Below the pieces are notes generated by a model. The model saw only the letters and a program-made list of their open reading frames with translations, was not told the DNA's origin and ran no database searches. A DNA stretch of 64,000 bases. It comes from Hylemonella gracilis (GTDB taxonomy: Bacteria > Pseudomonadota > Gammaproteobacteria > Burkholderiales > Burkholderiaceae_C). This document shows, in pieces, positions 7,556-16,248 of the stretch. The DNA is taken from contig NZ_CP031395.1 in NCBI RefSeq assembly GCF_004328645.1, forward strand, positions 583,501-647,500, in the 5' to 3' direction. The position numbers were made by a program, and so were the translations under genes. Numbering within the stretch: position 1 is the first letter of the stretch; every line of letters starts with the position of its first letter.

Positions 7556-8464
7556 ATGATCGAGACCTGGCTACAAGCCCTGCCCCATGGCATTCACCTG
7601 AGCTGCCGCGCCTCGGGCACCCCCGGCCGACCGGTGCTGCTCTTCCTGCACGGATTTCCGGAAGCCGCCTTCGTCTGGGACGAGTTGCTGGAACATTTCG
7701 CCCGACCTGAAAACGGCGGCTTCCGCTGCGTCGCCCCCAATCTGCGCGGCTATGAACAGTCGAGCGCGCCGTCCGAGCCCGCCGCCTACCGCGCCAAGCA
7801 TCTGGTGCAGGACATCGCGGCGCTGATCGCCATCGAATCCCCTGGCCAGGCCTTGGCCTGTCTGGTCGCACACGACTGGGGCGGTGCCGTGGCCTGGAAC
7901 CTGACCAACCAGCAGCCTGCGTTGATGCGCCGCCTGGCCATCGTCAACTCGCCGCATCCGGGCACCTTTCTGCGGGAGCTGCAAAACAACCCGAAACAGC
8001 AGGCCGCCAGCGCCTACATGAATTTCCTGAACCGACCCGATGCGGAAACTTTGCTGGCCGAGGACGATTACCGCCGCCTCTGGGACTTTTTCCTGAACCT
8101 GGGTGCGGGGGCCGAGGGCTACGGCTGGCTGACCGAGGACTTGAAAAAGCGCTACCGCGCCGTCTGGGACCAGGGACTCACCGGCGGCCTCAACTACTAC
8201 CGGGCCTCGCCCTTGCGCCCGCCCCGGCCAGACGACGCGGCCGCCAGCCAAATCGAGCTGCCGCGCGAGATGTTGACCATCACCGTGCCCACCCTGGTGC
8301 TGTGGGGTCTGGGCGACACCGCCCTGCCGCCCGAGCTCATCGAGGGCTTGGAAGACTACATCCCGCAACTCACGCTGGAACGGGTGCCCGATGCCACGCA
8401 TTGGATCGTGCACGAACAACCCGGGCGGGTCATTCAAGCGCTGCAGCGTTTTCTCGCGGCTTAG
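7556..8464 (+). CDS. Alpha/beta hydrolase (epoxide hydrolase-like)
   Basis: Soluble hydrolase of 302 aa. It shows the oxyanion-hole motif HGFPEAAFVWDE near residue 30, the nucleophile elbow VAHDWGGAVAW with Asp as nucleophile (the epoxide-hydrolase/dehalogenase type), and a late HWIVHEQP region with the catalytic His. The start at 7556 is supported by a GGAG 6 nt upstream; a longer reading would include the xth remnant and is rejected. It stands alone on the plus strand. Substrate unknown: epoxide hydrolase is the best guess, haloalkane or fluoroacetate dehalogenase an alternative. Confidence 0.88.
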   Translation: MIETWLQALPHGIHLSCRASGTPGRPVLLFLHGFPEAAFVWDELLEHFARPENGGFRCVAPNLRGYEQSSAPSEPAAYRAKHLVQDIAALIAIESPGQALACLVAHDWGGAVAWNLTNQQPALMRRLAIVNSPHPGTFLRELQNNPKQQAASAYMNFLNRPDAETLLAEDDYRRLWDFFLNLGAGAEGYGWLTEDLKKRYRAVWDQGLTGGLNYYRASPLRPPRPDDAAASQIELPREMLTITVPTLVLWGLGDTALPPELIEGLEDYIPQLTLERVPDATHWIVHEQPGRVIQALQRFLAA

Positions 8465-8527
8465 CGACTTAGGTCACGGGCTCACCGATCGGCTGCGGGA
8501 CGTTCACCCCACACGCCACCCAACGGG

Positions 8528-9862
8528 CTAGGCGCCGCCTGCCTTCAGCTTCTGGTGGATGCGCCGCGTGACGCGCCACACGCCCCAGATCACGAAGGGG
8601 ATCAGCGCACCGGTGGCGATTTCCACATCCACGTGCAGGCCCGTCGCCTTCAGGGCCTTGACGCCGTAGACCAGCAGGCTGACCACGTAATAAGAGATCG
8701 CCGCGATCGACAGACCTTCCACCGTGGTCTGCAGGCGCAGCTGCAGTTCCTGCCCGCGCGTGAGCTTTTCCAGCAGTTGCTGGTTTTGCGCCTCGGTGGC
8801 GATGTCCACCCGCGTGCGCAGCAGGGCGCTGGCGCGTGCCACCCGCGCGGACAAGGACGACAGCCGCTGCGCGGTGGCCGTCACGGTCGCCATGGCGGGC
8901 GAGAGGCGACGCTGCAGGAACTCGCCCACGGTCTGGGTGCCAGACACAGGCTGCTCGCGCAGCTCTTCGAGCCGCTGGTCCACGATGGCCGCATAGGCGC
9001 GGGTGGCTGCGAAGCGGTAGTCGTGCTCGGCCATGGCGCGCTCGATGCGCGCGGCCAGGCCGATCAGGGTGTCCAGCAGTTCCTGCTCCGAGGCAGATTT
9101 GTTCTCCAGCCGGGCCGTGATGCCCGCCAGTGCGGCTTCGGCCTCGCCCAGCATGGTGCCCAGGTCCTTGGCCACGGGCAGGCCGCGCAAGGCCATCAGG
9201 CGGTAGGTTTCCAGTTCCAGCAGGCGTTGGGAAATGCGACCGGCACGGGTCTCGGTCGTGGCGGGCGGAGCGATCACGAGAAAACGCTCGAAACCACTCT
9301 CGCGCAGATGGAAGTCGGTCACGGCCCAGGAATGGCCCTGGTTGCCCATGATGGAAGCCACCACCACCCGCTCTCCAAACCAGCGGCGCGCCTGGGCCAT
9401 GGTGACTTCGGGGGTGCTCAGATCACCGTGCACCATGGCCAGCTCGATGGCGGCGAAGACCCGCCCAGGGATGTCACGCAACCAGTTCGGCGGCAGCACG
9501 AGGCCCGAGGACACATCGGGATCGGCCACGCCCAGGGCGGCATGCGCGGGCAAGGGCTGCACGAGGGAATACCGCGTGTATTCGGTGTGCCGTTCCCACT
9601 TGACGGTGTAACCCTCGAAACGCAGGCGCAGGAAGTTGGCGTGCAAGGCATCGAGCGTCAGCCCCTGCTGGCCCGGCAGCCGCCGCAGGTGCGCGCATTC
9701 CTGCTCACGGCTCACGCCCGCGTTGAGGACGGCGACGTATATGACCAGGGCAGGCAGGCGGATGCGCGCGGACGGGCGGGCATGCACCTCGTTGTGCAGC
9801 ACGGCACGCAGGTCGTCGTCCAGCGGCAGGAGCCGGGAATTGGCGGCACTCATGCCTGTCAT
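8528..9862 (-). CDS. DUF3422 family membrane protein
   Basis: About 444 aa. The N-terminal signature LRAVLHNEVHARP near residue 20 is typical of DUF3422. The middle is mostly helical with long charged segments, and the C-terminus has two membrane helices (around AISYYVVSLLVYGVKAL and GALIPFVIWGVW) before a basic tail. Function unknown; the pattern suggests a cytoplasmic domain anchored by a C-terminal hairpin. Several starts are possible (9910, 9862, 9853) and none has a convincing ribosome site; 9862 gives the family-like beginning. It is divergent from the patatin autotransporter gene. Confidence 0.85.
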   Translation of the reverse strand: MTGMSAANSRLLPLDDDLRAVLHNEVHARPSARIRLPALVIYVAVLNAGVSREQECAHLRRLPGQQGLTLDALHANFLRLRFEGYTVKWERHTEYTRYSLVQPLPAHAALGVADPDVSSGLVLPPNWLRDIPGRVFAAIELAMVHGDLSTPEVTMAQARRWFGERVVVASIMGNQGHSWAVTDFHLRESGFERFLVIAPPATTETRAGRISQRLLELETYRLMALRGLPVAKDLGTMLGEAEAALAGITARLENKSASEQELLDTLIGLAARIERAMAEHDYRFAATRAYAAIVDQRLEELREQPVSGTQTVGEFLQRRLSPAMATVTATAQRLSSLSARVARASALLRTRVDIATEAQNQQLLEKLTRGQELQLRLQTTVEGLSIAAISYYVVSLLVYGVKALKATGLHVDVEIATGALIPFVIWGVWRVTRRIHQKLKAGGA

Positions 9863-9925
9863 TGTGCCGTTTCGCCAGGGAATTTCCGGACAAAATTCCG
9901 GCATGCACATTCCCGGGCGTACAAA

Positions 9926-12202
9926 TTGAAAGGCGCATGGCGATGGGGCCGGCGAAACCGCGCGGGCCCGGCATCGGCCGTGCTTGTCACCCTCCTGCTG
10001 GCCTGGCCCTCGTCACAGGCGACGGGGTTGCCACCGAACCTACCGGCTGCAGCCGTTGTACCGACGCTGGTCGCGCCCAGCGAGCGGCCACGCGTCTGCC
10101 TCGTGCTTTCGGGCGGCGGCGCGCGCGGGGGCGCGCATCTGGGCGTGCTCAAGGTGCTGCAAGCGCTGCGCGTGCCGGTGGACTGCATTGTCGGCACCAG
10201 CGCGGGCGCCATCATCGGCGCGGCTTACGCCAGTGGCATGCCGCTCGGCGCGCTGGAAGCCAATCTGCGCCCCCTCACTACCGCCCTGCTGTTCCGCGAC
10301 GTGCAGCGCAGTGACTTGCCCCTGCGCAGCAAGGCCGAAGGCCGCTACAACTACATCGGCCCGGAAATGGGCCTGAGTACCAGCGGCATCACCCTGCCCA
10401 AGGGCGCGGTGTCCGGGGTGGCGCTGGAAGCCGTGCTGCGCCAATTGACCTCGCGCCAGAGCAGCGCCGACTTCGACCGCCTGCCCATTCCCTTTCGCGC
10501 GGTGGCCACCGATCTGGGCACGGGCGAGATGGTGGTGCTGGACCACGGCAGCCTGGCCTCCGCCGTGCGCGCCAGCATGGCCTTGCCAGCCATCGTCAAC
10601 CCGGTGGAGATCAACGGGCGCCTGCTCGTGGACGGCGGCGCCAGCCGCAACCTGCCGGTCGACGTGGCCCGTGCCCTGGGCGCCAAGGTCGTGATCGCGG
10701 TCAACATCGGCACACCCCTGCACGCGCGTGAGCAGATTCGCTCGCTGGTGGGCGTCACCGAACAGATGATGCGCATCGTGACGGCGCAGAACGTGCACGA
10801 ATCACTGAACGAACTTGGCCCCGACGACGTGCTGATCAGCCCGGATCTGGGCACGATCGGCACCGCCGATTTCGACCGCCTGCTCGAAGCGTCGCAGGCC
10901 GGCGAGCGCGCCGCGCGTGCCGCGGCGGTACAACTGCAACGCCACCACCTCGACGAGGACGGCTACGCGCGCTGGGAACGGCAGCGGCTGGCACCCCGTC
11001 CCGAGCGGGCCCGGGTCGACAGCGTGACCATCACCGGTACCCAGGTGGTCAACCCGGAGGCGGTGCGAGCCATGCTGCGTTTGCAGCCCGGTCAGGGCTT
11101 CGACGCCAGCCAGCTGGACGCTGACCTGCGCCGCATCTATGCCACCGGAGACTTCGAGAGCGTGAGCTACACGCTCGCCAACCTGCCTGACGGCGGGCAA
11201 GCCGTGACCGTGCAAACCACGGAAAAATCCTGGGGCCCCAGTTACCTGCGCGTGGGCCTGGGCCTGTCCAGCGATTTCTCGGGCAATGCCTACTTCAACC
11301 TGCTGCTGGCGCACCGCCACACCTGGCTCAACACGCTGGGCGCCGAATGGCGCAATGAGCTGCAGACCGGACGCACGGACCGGCTGAGCACCGAATGGTT
11401 CCAGCCCCTGGACGTAGAGCGCAGCGTCTTCATCAGTGCCCAGGCCGAGACCCGGCGCGAACCCTTCGATATCTTTGCCGAAGGCCAACGGGTGGCACGC
11501 TTTCGCCGCGACGAGACCACGGCACGCCTGCAACCGGGGCTGGCCCTGGGCCATGCGGCCGAGCTGCGCGCCGGCCTGATGCGCGGCCGGGTGCAACTGA
11601 GCAAGGACACCAGCGCCGAACTGGGTGATCTGGAGCTGCCTTCGGTCGACACCGGCGGCCTGGAACTGGTCTTGCGCACGGACACGCTGGACAGCCTGAG
11701 CTTCCCGCACCACGGCACGGCACTGGACCTGCGGTATTTCGACTCGCTGCCCGCCTACGGCGCCGATCAACGCTACGACAAGCTGGACCTGGCCTGGCGC
11801 GGCGCGATGACACTGGACGACCACATCCTGCGCGCGGCCTACTTCAGCACTCGCGCCGGCGGCGACGGCGACCTGCCCGAGCACGAGCTGGCATCGCTGG
11901 GCGGTTTTCTGCGCATGTCGGGTTACCAGACGGGTGAACTGCTGGGTACGCGTGCCCAGATGGGCCGCCTGGTCTATGCCTACCGGCTGACCGGCCCGAG
12001 CCTGTTGCAGGGCATGGAGTTGGGGCTGTCCGTCGAGGCTGGCCGCGTCCGCGAAGTGGTCGAGGAGTCCAGGCACCAGGGCACGCTGCGCAGCAACGCC
12101 CTCTTCCTCGCGGTGGACACGCCGGTCGGCCCTTTGTACTTTGGGGTCGGCCACGCCACCAGCGGCTCCAACGCGGTCTACCTCTTCCTGGGCCCGCCCT
12201 GA
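9926..12202 (+). CDS. Patatin-like phospholipase with POTRA and outer-membrane barrel (type Vd autotransporter, PlpD-like)
   Basis: Predicted outer-membrane lipase of 758 aa. A TTG start gives a proper Sec signal: basic RRNR region, then AVLVTLLLAW and an Ala-rich cleavage area. The patatin domain follows with GGGARG at about 63-68 (oxyanion hole), GTSAG at 90-94 (Ser92) and the dyad Asp in LLVDGGASRN. After about residue 350 comes a POTRA-like segment (VDSVTITGTQVVNPEAVRAML), and the last 300 residues are amphipathic strands as in surface-antigen barrels. This order matches type Vd secretion, in which the phospholipase is carried outward by its own barrel. An alternative GTG at 9980 would lose the basic signal region. 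Confidence 0.9.
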   Translation: MKGAWRWGRRNRAGPASAVLVTLLLAWPSSQATGLPPNLPAAAVVPTLVAPSERPRVCLVLSGGGARGGAHLGVLKVLQALRVPVDCIVGTSAGAIIGAAYASGMPLGALEANLRPLTTALLFRDVQRSDLPLRSKAEGRYNYIGPEMGLSTSGITLPKGAVSGVALEAVLRQLTSRQSSADFDRLPIPFRAVATDLGTGEMVVLDHGSLASAVRASMALPAIVNPVEINGRLLVDGGASRNLPVDVARALGAKVVIAVNIGTPLHAREQIRSLVGVTEQMMRIVTAQNVHESLNELGPDDVLISPDLGTIGTADFDRLLEASQAGERAARAAAVQLQRHHLDEDGYARWERQRLAPRPERARVDSVTITGTQVVNPEAVRAMLRLQPGQGFDASQLDADLRRIYATGDFESVSYTLANLPDGGQAVTVQTTEKSWGPSYLRVGLGLSSDFSGNAYFNLLLAHRHTWLNTLGAEWRNELQTGRTDRLSTEWFQPLDVERSVFISAQAETRREPFDIFAEGQRVARFRRDETTARLQPGLALGHAAELRAGLMRGRVQLSKDTSAELGDLELPSVDTGGLELVLRTDTLDSLSFPHHGTALDLRYFDSLPAYGADQRYDKLDLAWRGAMTLDDHILRAAYFSTRAGGDGDLPEHELASLGGFLRMSGYQTGELLGTRAQMGRLVYAYRLTGPSLLQGMELGLSVEAGRVREVVEESRHQGTLRSNALFLAVDTPVGPLYFGVGHATSGSNAVYLFLGPP

Positions 12203-12283
12203 GCCCGGCAGGGTCCGATTTTGGATAGCATCGCTGGCCAGCGCCGCTCCACCTCCCCCGCTTCGACCCTCTCGCCGCCCACC

Positions 12284-12922
12284 ATGCTCCAGTACCTGAC
12301 CGTCCCCGTGACTGCCTTCCAGCAGAATTGCTCCGTCGTCTGGTGCGACGAGACGATGGAGGGCGCCGTCATCGACCCCGGCGGCGACCTGCCCCGCATC
12401 ACCACCGCGGCCAGCCGCGCGGGCGTGACGCTCAAGGCCATCTGGATCACGCACGCCCATCTGGACCACGCGGGCGCGGCGGCGGAGCTGGCCCGCGCAC
12501 TGGACCTGCCCATCATCGGTCCGCACCCCGACGATCAGTTCTGGATCGATGGCCTGGCCGAGCAAGGCCGTCGCTTCGGCATGCCAGCGGGTGAACCCTT
12601 CGTGCCCACGCGCTGGCTGCACGACGGCGACACGGTGCAAATCGGCCACTGCACACTGAACGTGCGTCACTGCCCCGGCCACACCCCGGGCCACGTGGTC
12701 TTTCACTCACCCGAAGCGCACCGCGCCTTCGTCGGCGACGTGCTGTTCGCGGGGTCCATCGGCCGCACCGACTTCCCGCGGGGCAACCACGGCGACCTGA
12801 TTCGAAGCATCACCGAACGACTCTGGCCCCTGGGCGACGACACGGTGTTCATTCCCGGCCACGGACCTGAAAGCACCTTCGGCCAGGAACGCGAGACCAA
12901 CCCCTTCGTGGGTGGGACGTAA
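12284..12922 (+). CDS. MBL-fold metallo-hydrolase (glyoxalase II-like, YcbL type)
   Basis: Soluble 212-aa metallo-beta-lactamase-fold hydrolase. The metal site THAHLDHAG is at about residues 56-64, followed by HCPGHTPGHVVF, a metal-bridging Asp in AFVGDVLFAGSIGRTDFP and a final IPGHGPESTFG. The size and GRTDFPRGN match the small YcbL-type group related to glyoxalase II, which hydrolyses thioesters such as lactoylglutathione. The start MLQYLTVPV fits the family better than one 63 bp upstream. It converges with the M48 peptidase gene. Confidence 0.88.
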   Translation: MLQYLTVPVTAFQQNCSVVWCDETMEGAVIDPGGDLPRITTAASRAGVTLKAIWITHAHLDHAGAAAELARALDLPIIGPHPDDQFWIDGLAEQGRRFGMPAGEPFVPTRWLHDGDTVQIGHCTLNVRHCPGHTPGHVVFHSPEAHRAFVGDVLFAGSIGRTDFPRGNHGDLIRSITERLWPLGDDTVFIPGHGPESTFGQERETNPFVGGT

Positions 12923-12944
12923 CTTCGCTTGAAGGGATCCCGAC

Positions 12945-13048
12945 CAAGGCACTCGCGGAGCTGGCTTTGCCTTAGCCGCTGAGTGCGTTCCCCCCTGCCA
13001 CCGCAGGTTGGCGTTCAGGGAGGAAGGCGCGTAGCGCCTCAGGGGGGC
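12945..13048. repeat. Intergenic repeat-like segment between convergent genes
   Basis: The stretch between the MBL gene and the M48 gene contains short inverted motifs such as GGCGCGTAGCGCC and a GAGTGCGTTCCCCCCTGCC block, of the kind found repeatedly between genes in Comamonadaceae. It may also act as a bidirectional transcription stop. A similar CACGTAGCGCC string occurs just after xth at about 6021-6033. No proof of repetition can be given from this window. Confidence 0.35.
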
Positions 13049-13888
13049 TTACTTTTTCGCTTGCTCGTACAGCGGCTCGACACGCGGCAGGTTCTTTTCG
13101 ATTTCCTTGATGCGCGTCTTGCCCGAGGGGTGGGTGGACATCCACTGCGGTGGCGCGCCCTTGCTGGCGCTGCTCATCTTGCGCCACAGCGTCACCCCGG
13201 CGCGCGGGTCGTATCCCGCACGCGCGGCCAGCTCCATGCCGACCAGATCGGCTTCGCTTTCATCGTCCCGACTGAAGCTCAAGGTCAGCAGGTTGGCGCC
13301 ACCGCGCGCCACGGAATCGGTCAGGTTCGGGTCAATGCCCCACAAGGCGGAAACGACCACGCCGCCAACCCGCGCCAGACCGTTGGTGACCTGGCTCTTG
13401 CCCATGCGCTCGCGCGCATGTTCGCGCAAGGCGTGCGCGATCTCATGGCCCATGACCATGGCCACTTCGTCATCGGTGAGCTTGAGCTGCTCCAGGATGC
13501 CGGTGTAGAAGGCGATCTTGCCGCCGGGCATGCAATAGGCATTGACCTGCTTGCTGACGATCAGATTGATTTCCCATTTCCAGTTCTTGGCCCGCGGGTT
13601 CCAGCTGAGGGCATGGGGAATGATCTGGTCCGCGATGACACGCAGGCGCTGCAGTTGCGGGTCGTCGTTGGATGCCAGCGCGTTCTTCTTGCGCGCCTCA
13701 TCCAGCTGCTGCTGGTACTGGGTCAGCGCCAGCTTCTCAACGTCCTCGGCGGGCGCGAGCTTGGTGAAGGCCGAGGTCTTGCCCACGTCCACGCCGAGCT
13801 TTTGGTCTTCGGCACGAGCGAGGCTCGTGGAGAACACCGCCGCAAGCAGCAGCGCCGTCCACATCAGGGTGAAATTGCGTCTCTTCAT
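13049..13888 (-). CDS. M48-family zinc metallopeptidase (periplasmic)
   Basis: 279 aa with a Sec-type signal peptide (MKRRNFTLMWTALLLAAVFS, cleavage near ARA-ED). The zinc motif HEIAH is at about residues 148-152, with the third ligand in SRDDESEADLVGMELAARAGYDP. A C-terminal THPSGKTRIKEI segment is typical of the LoiP/BepA-like M48 group, which handles misfolded outer-membrane proteins. The ATG at 13888 is chosen because it places the signal peptide at the N-terminus; upstream in-frame Mets give non-family sequence. Its specific client is unknown. Confidence 0.9.
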   Translation of the reverse strand: MKRRNFTLMWTALLLAAVFSTSLARAEDQKLGVDVGKTSAFTKLAPAEDVEKLALTQYQQQLDEARKKNALASNDDPQLQRLRVIADQIIPHALSWNPRAKNWKWEINLIVSKQVNAYCMPGGKIAFYTGILEQLKLTDDEVAMVMGHEIAHALREHARERMGKSQVTNGLARVGGVVVSALWGIDPNLTDSVARGGANLLTLSFSRDDESEADLVGMELAARAGYDPRAGVTLWRKMSSASKGAPPQWMSTHPSGKTRIKEIEKNLPRVEPLYEQAKK

Positions 13889-13994
13889 GGTGTCCGAATG
13901 ATGCCGCAAGGACGGCTTGCATGGAAAGTCTCCCATCGATAGGCCCATGGAGTCAGGCGCTCGCCGCGCGGTTCCCGCACGTATGATTCCCCGC

Positions 13995-15379
13995 ATGTCT
14001 ACGCCCCCTTCCGAGCATCCGGCCGCCGCGCACCCCGACGCATCCGACAAACCGGGCTGGCTCGCCGCCTGGCGCATCTATCTGGAGCCCGCCACCCTGC
14101 GCATGCTGGCACTGGGTTTCGCCGCCGGCCTCCCCCTGCTGCTGGTGCTGGGCACGCTGAGCTTTCGCCTGCGCGAGGCGGGCATCGACCGCGCCACCAT
14201 CGGCTACCTGAGCTGGATCGGCCTGGCCTATGGATTCAAATGGGTCTGGTCCCCGCTGGTGGACCGCCTGCCCTTGCCGGGCCTGGCCCGCTGGCTGGGC
14301 CAGCGCCGCAGCTGGCTGCTGCTGGCCCAGCTGGGCGTGGCGGGTGGCCTGATCGGCATGGCCCTGGCCGACCCGCGCCAAGGCCTACAGGCGGTCGCGG
14401 GTTTTGCCGTGCTGGTGGCCTTCGCCTCAGCCACGCAGGACATCGCCCTGGACGCCTACCGCATCGAATCCGCCAGCACCGAACGCCAGGCCGCGCTCGC
14501 GGCGGCCTACCAGGCCGGTTACCGACTGGCCATGATCTGGGCCGGCGCCGGCGTGCTGTGGCTCGCGGCACGGGCCGAAGTCGTGACGCAGGTCCTTGGG
14601 GCGCCGCCGCTCGCCTCGACCCTCAACTACCAGAACGCGGCCTGGACCACGGCCTACCTCGTGATGGCGGCCAGCATGCTGCCCGGCATGCTCACCGTGC
14701 TGCTGGCGCCCGCCATCCCACTCGCCGCGGGGAAGGCCCCCGTCGCGCCCGGCCCCATGGCCTGGCTGCGCGAGGCCATCGTCGAGCCCTTCCTGGACTT
14801 CGTGCGCCGCTACCGCTGGCAAGCCGTGCTGATCTTGGCGCTCATCGCCATCTACCGTGTCAGCGACGTGGTGATGGGCATCATGGCCAACCCCTTCTAC
14901 GTGGACATGGGCTACAGCAAGGACGAAGTCGCGACCGTCACCAAGGTTTACGGCCTGCTGATGACGTTGGCCGGCTCCTTCGCGGGGGGGCGCTGGCCCT
15001 GCGCCTGGGCGTGATGCGCGTGCTGATGCTGGGCGCGGCGCTCAGCGCCGCCACCAACCTGCTCTTCGCCTGGCTGGGCACGCGCGGCCACGACGTGACG
15101 GCGCTGATCTACGTCATCTCGGCGGACAACCTGGCCTCGGGCCTGGCCTCGGCAGCCTTCATCGCCTACCTGTCCGGCCTGACCAACGTCACCTACTCGG
15201 CCACCCAGTACGCGCTGTTCAGTTCCATGTACGCGCTCGCACCCAAATTTGTCGCGGGATTCTCCGGTGAGTTCGTCGACGCCTGGGGCTACAGCGCCTT
15301 CTTCACCAGCACCGCGCTGCTGGGGGTGCCGGTACTGGTGCTGGTGGCGTTGGCGGCGCGGACACGGCGCAAAGGCTGA
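13995..15379 (+). pseudogene. ampG: AmpG-like MFS permease gene with a one-base frameshift
   Basis: Inner-membrane transporter of the AmpG type, which imports anhydro-muropeptides for cell-wall recycling. The first frame encodes about 340 residues (PATLRMLALGFAAGLPLLLVLGTL, FASATQDIALDAYRIE, VMGIMANPFYVDMG). It then runs into non-family residues and a stop at 15012-15014. The remaining helices continue in the +1 frame (LALRLGVMRVLMLGAAL, ATQYALFSSMYALAPKF) to 15379. Adding one G to the seven-G run at 14984-14990 restores SFAGGALALRLGVM and a product of about 461 aa, the normal size. It is either a real pseudogene, a phase-variable tract or a sequencing error. Confidence 0.85.
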
Positions 15380-15462
15380 TCCCCTTTACCTTTCTTTACG
15401 GCCACGACAAGCCGGACTCATGCCCGGCCTGCACCATTGCGGGGATGGATACACTCGCCGCC

Positions 15463-16212
15463 ATGAGCCCCACGCCCCTGCTGATGATCGAGGACGACGC
15501 CCGGCTGGCGGCGATGGTGCGCGACTACCTGGCTCCCTCCGGCTTCGCCGTGCAGCACGCGGGCACCGGCGCGGCCGGGCTGGCCAAGCTGGGCACGCCG
15601 CAGCAGGCGGCCGATCAAGCGCCCCAACTCGTGGTGCTGGACTTGATGCTGCCCGACATGGACGGGCTGGACATCTGCCGCCGCATCCGCGCATTGCCCG
15701 GCGCCACCGCGCATACCCCCATCCTCATGCTCACGGCCAAGGGCGACCCGATGGACCGCGTCATCGGCCTGGAGATCGGGGCGGATGACTACCTGGCCAA
15801 GCCCTTCGAACCCCGCGAACTGTTGGCCCGCGTTCGGGCACTGCTGCGCCGGCACGCTCATACCTCCCTCACCTCGGCGACCGACGAACACGCCACGAGT
15901 AATCCTCCCTTGCATTTCGGCTCGCTGACCATCGACCGCGACGCCCGCACGGTCACCGTGCAAGGCCGTAGCTGCGAGCTCACGTCCTACCAGTTCGACC
16001 TGCTGGTGACGCTGGCCGAACGCGCTGGCCGGGTGCTGACGCGCGAACAGATCATGGAAGCGGTGCGCGGCCGTGAACTGGAAGCTTTCGACCGCTCCAT
16101 CGACGTCCACATGGGCCGCATCCGCGCGGCCATCGAGGTCGACCCCAAGACACCCAAGCGCATCCTGACCGTGCGCGGCGTGGGTTATGTTTTCGCTCGC
16201 CAGCAGGATTGA
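15463..16212 (+). CDS. OmpR-family response regulator (RstA-like)
   Basis: 249 aa. Receiver domain with acidic pair EDD near residue 9, phospho-Asp in VVLDLMLPDMDG and Lys in YLAKPFEPREL; then a winged-helix DNA-binding domain (LTSYQFDLLVTLAERAGRVLTREQI, IDVHMGRIRAAIE, ILTVRGVGYVFA). It is followed after 36 bp by its kinase. A start 18 bp earlier (15445) is possible. The pair resembles RstAB-type systems; the signal is unknown. Confidence 0.93.
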   Translation: MSPTPLLMIEDDARLAAMVRDYLAPSGFAVQHAGTGAAGLAKLGTPQQAADQAPQLVVLDLMLPDMDGLDICRRIRALPGATAHTPILMLTAKGDPMDRVIGLEIGADDYLAKPFEPRELLARVRALLRRHAHTSLTSATDEHATSNPPLHFGSLTIDRDARTVTVQGRSCELTSYQFDLLVTLAERAGRVLTREQIMEAVRGRELEAFDRSIDVHMGRIRAAIEVDPKTPKRILTVRGVGYVFARQQD

Positions 16213-16248
16213 GGACACTGCTCCGTGCCCAGGCCTGCCCCGTCGGCC

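Noticed and set aside
8555..9925. N-terminal extension of the patatin protein by about 457 residues
   Set aside because: The extension is antisense to the DUF3422 gene and has no domain. The TTG at 9926 gives a proper signal peptide.
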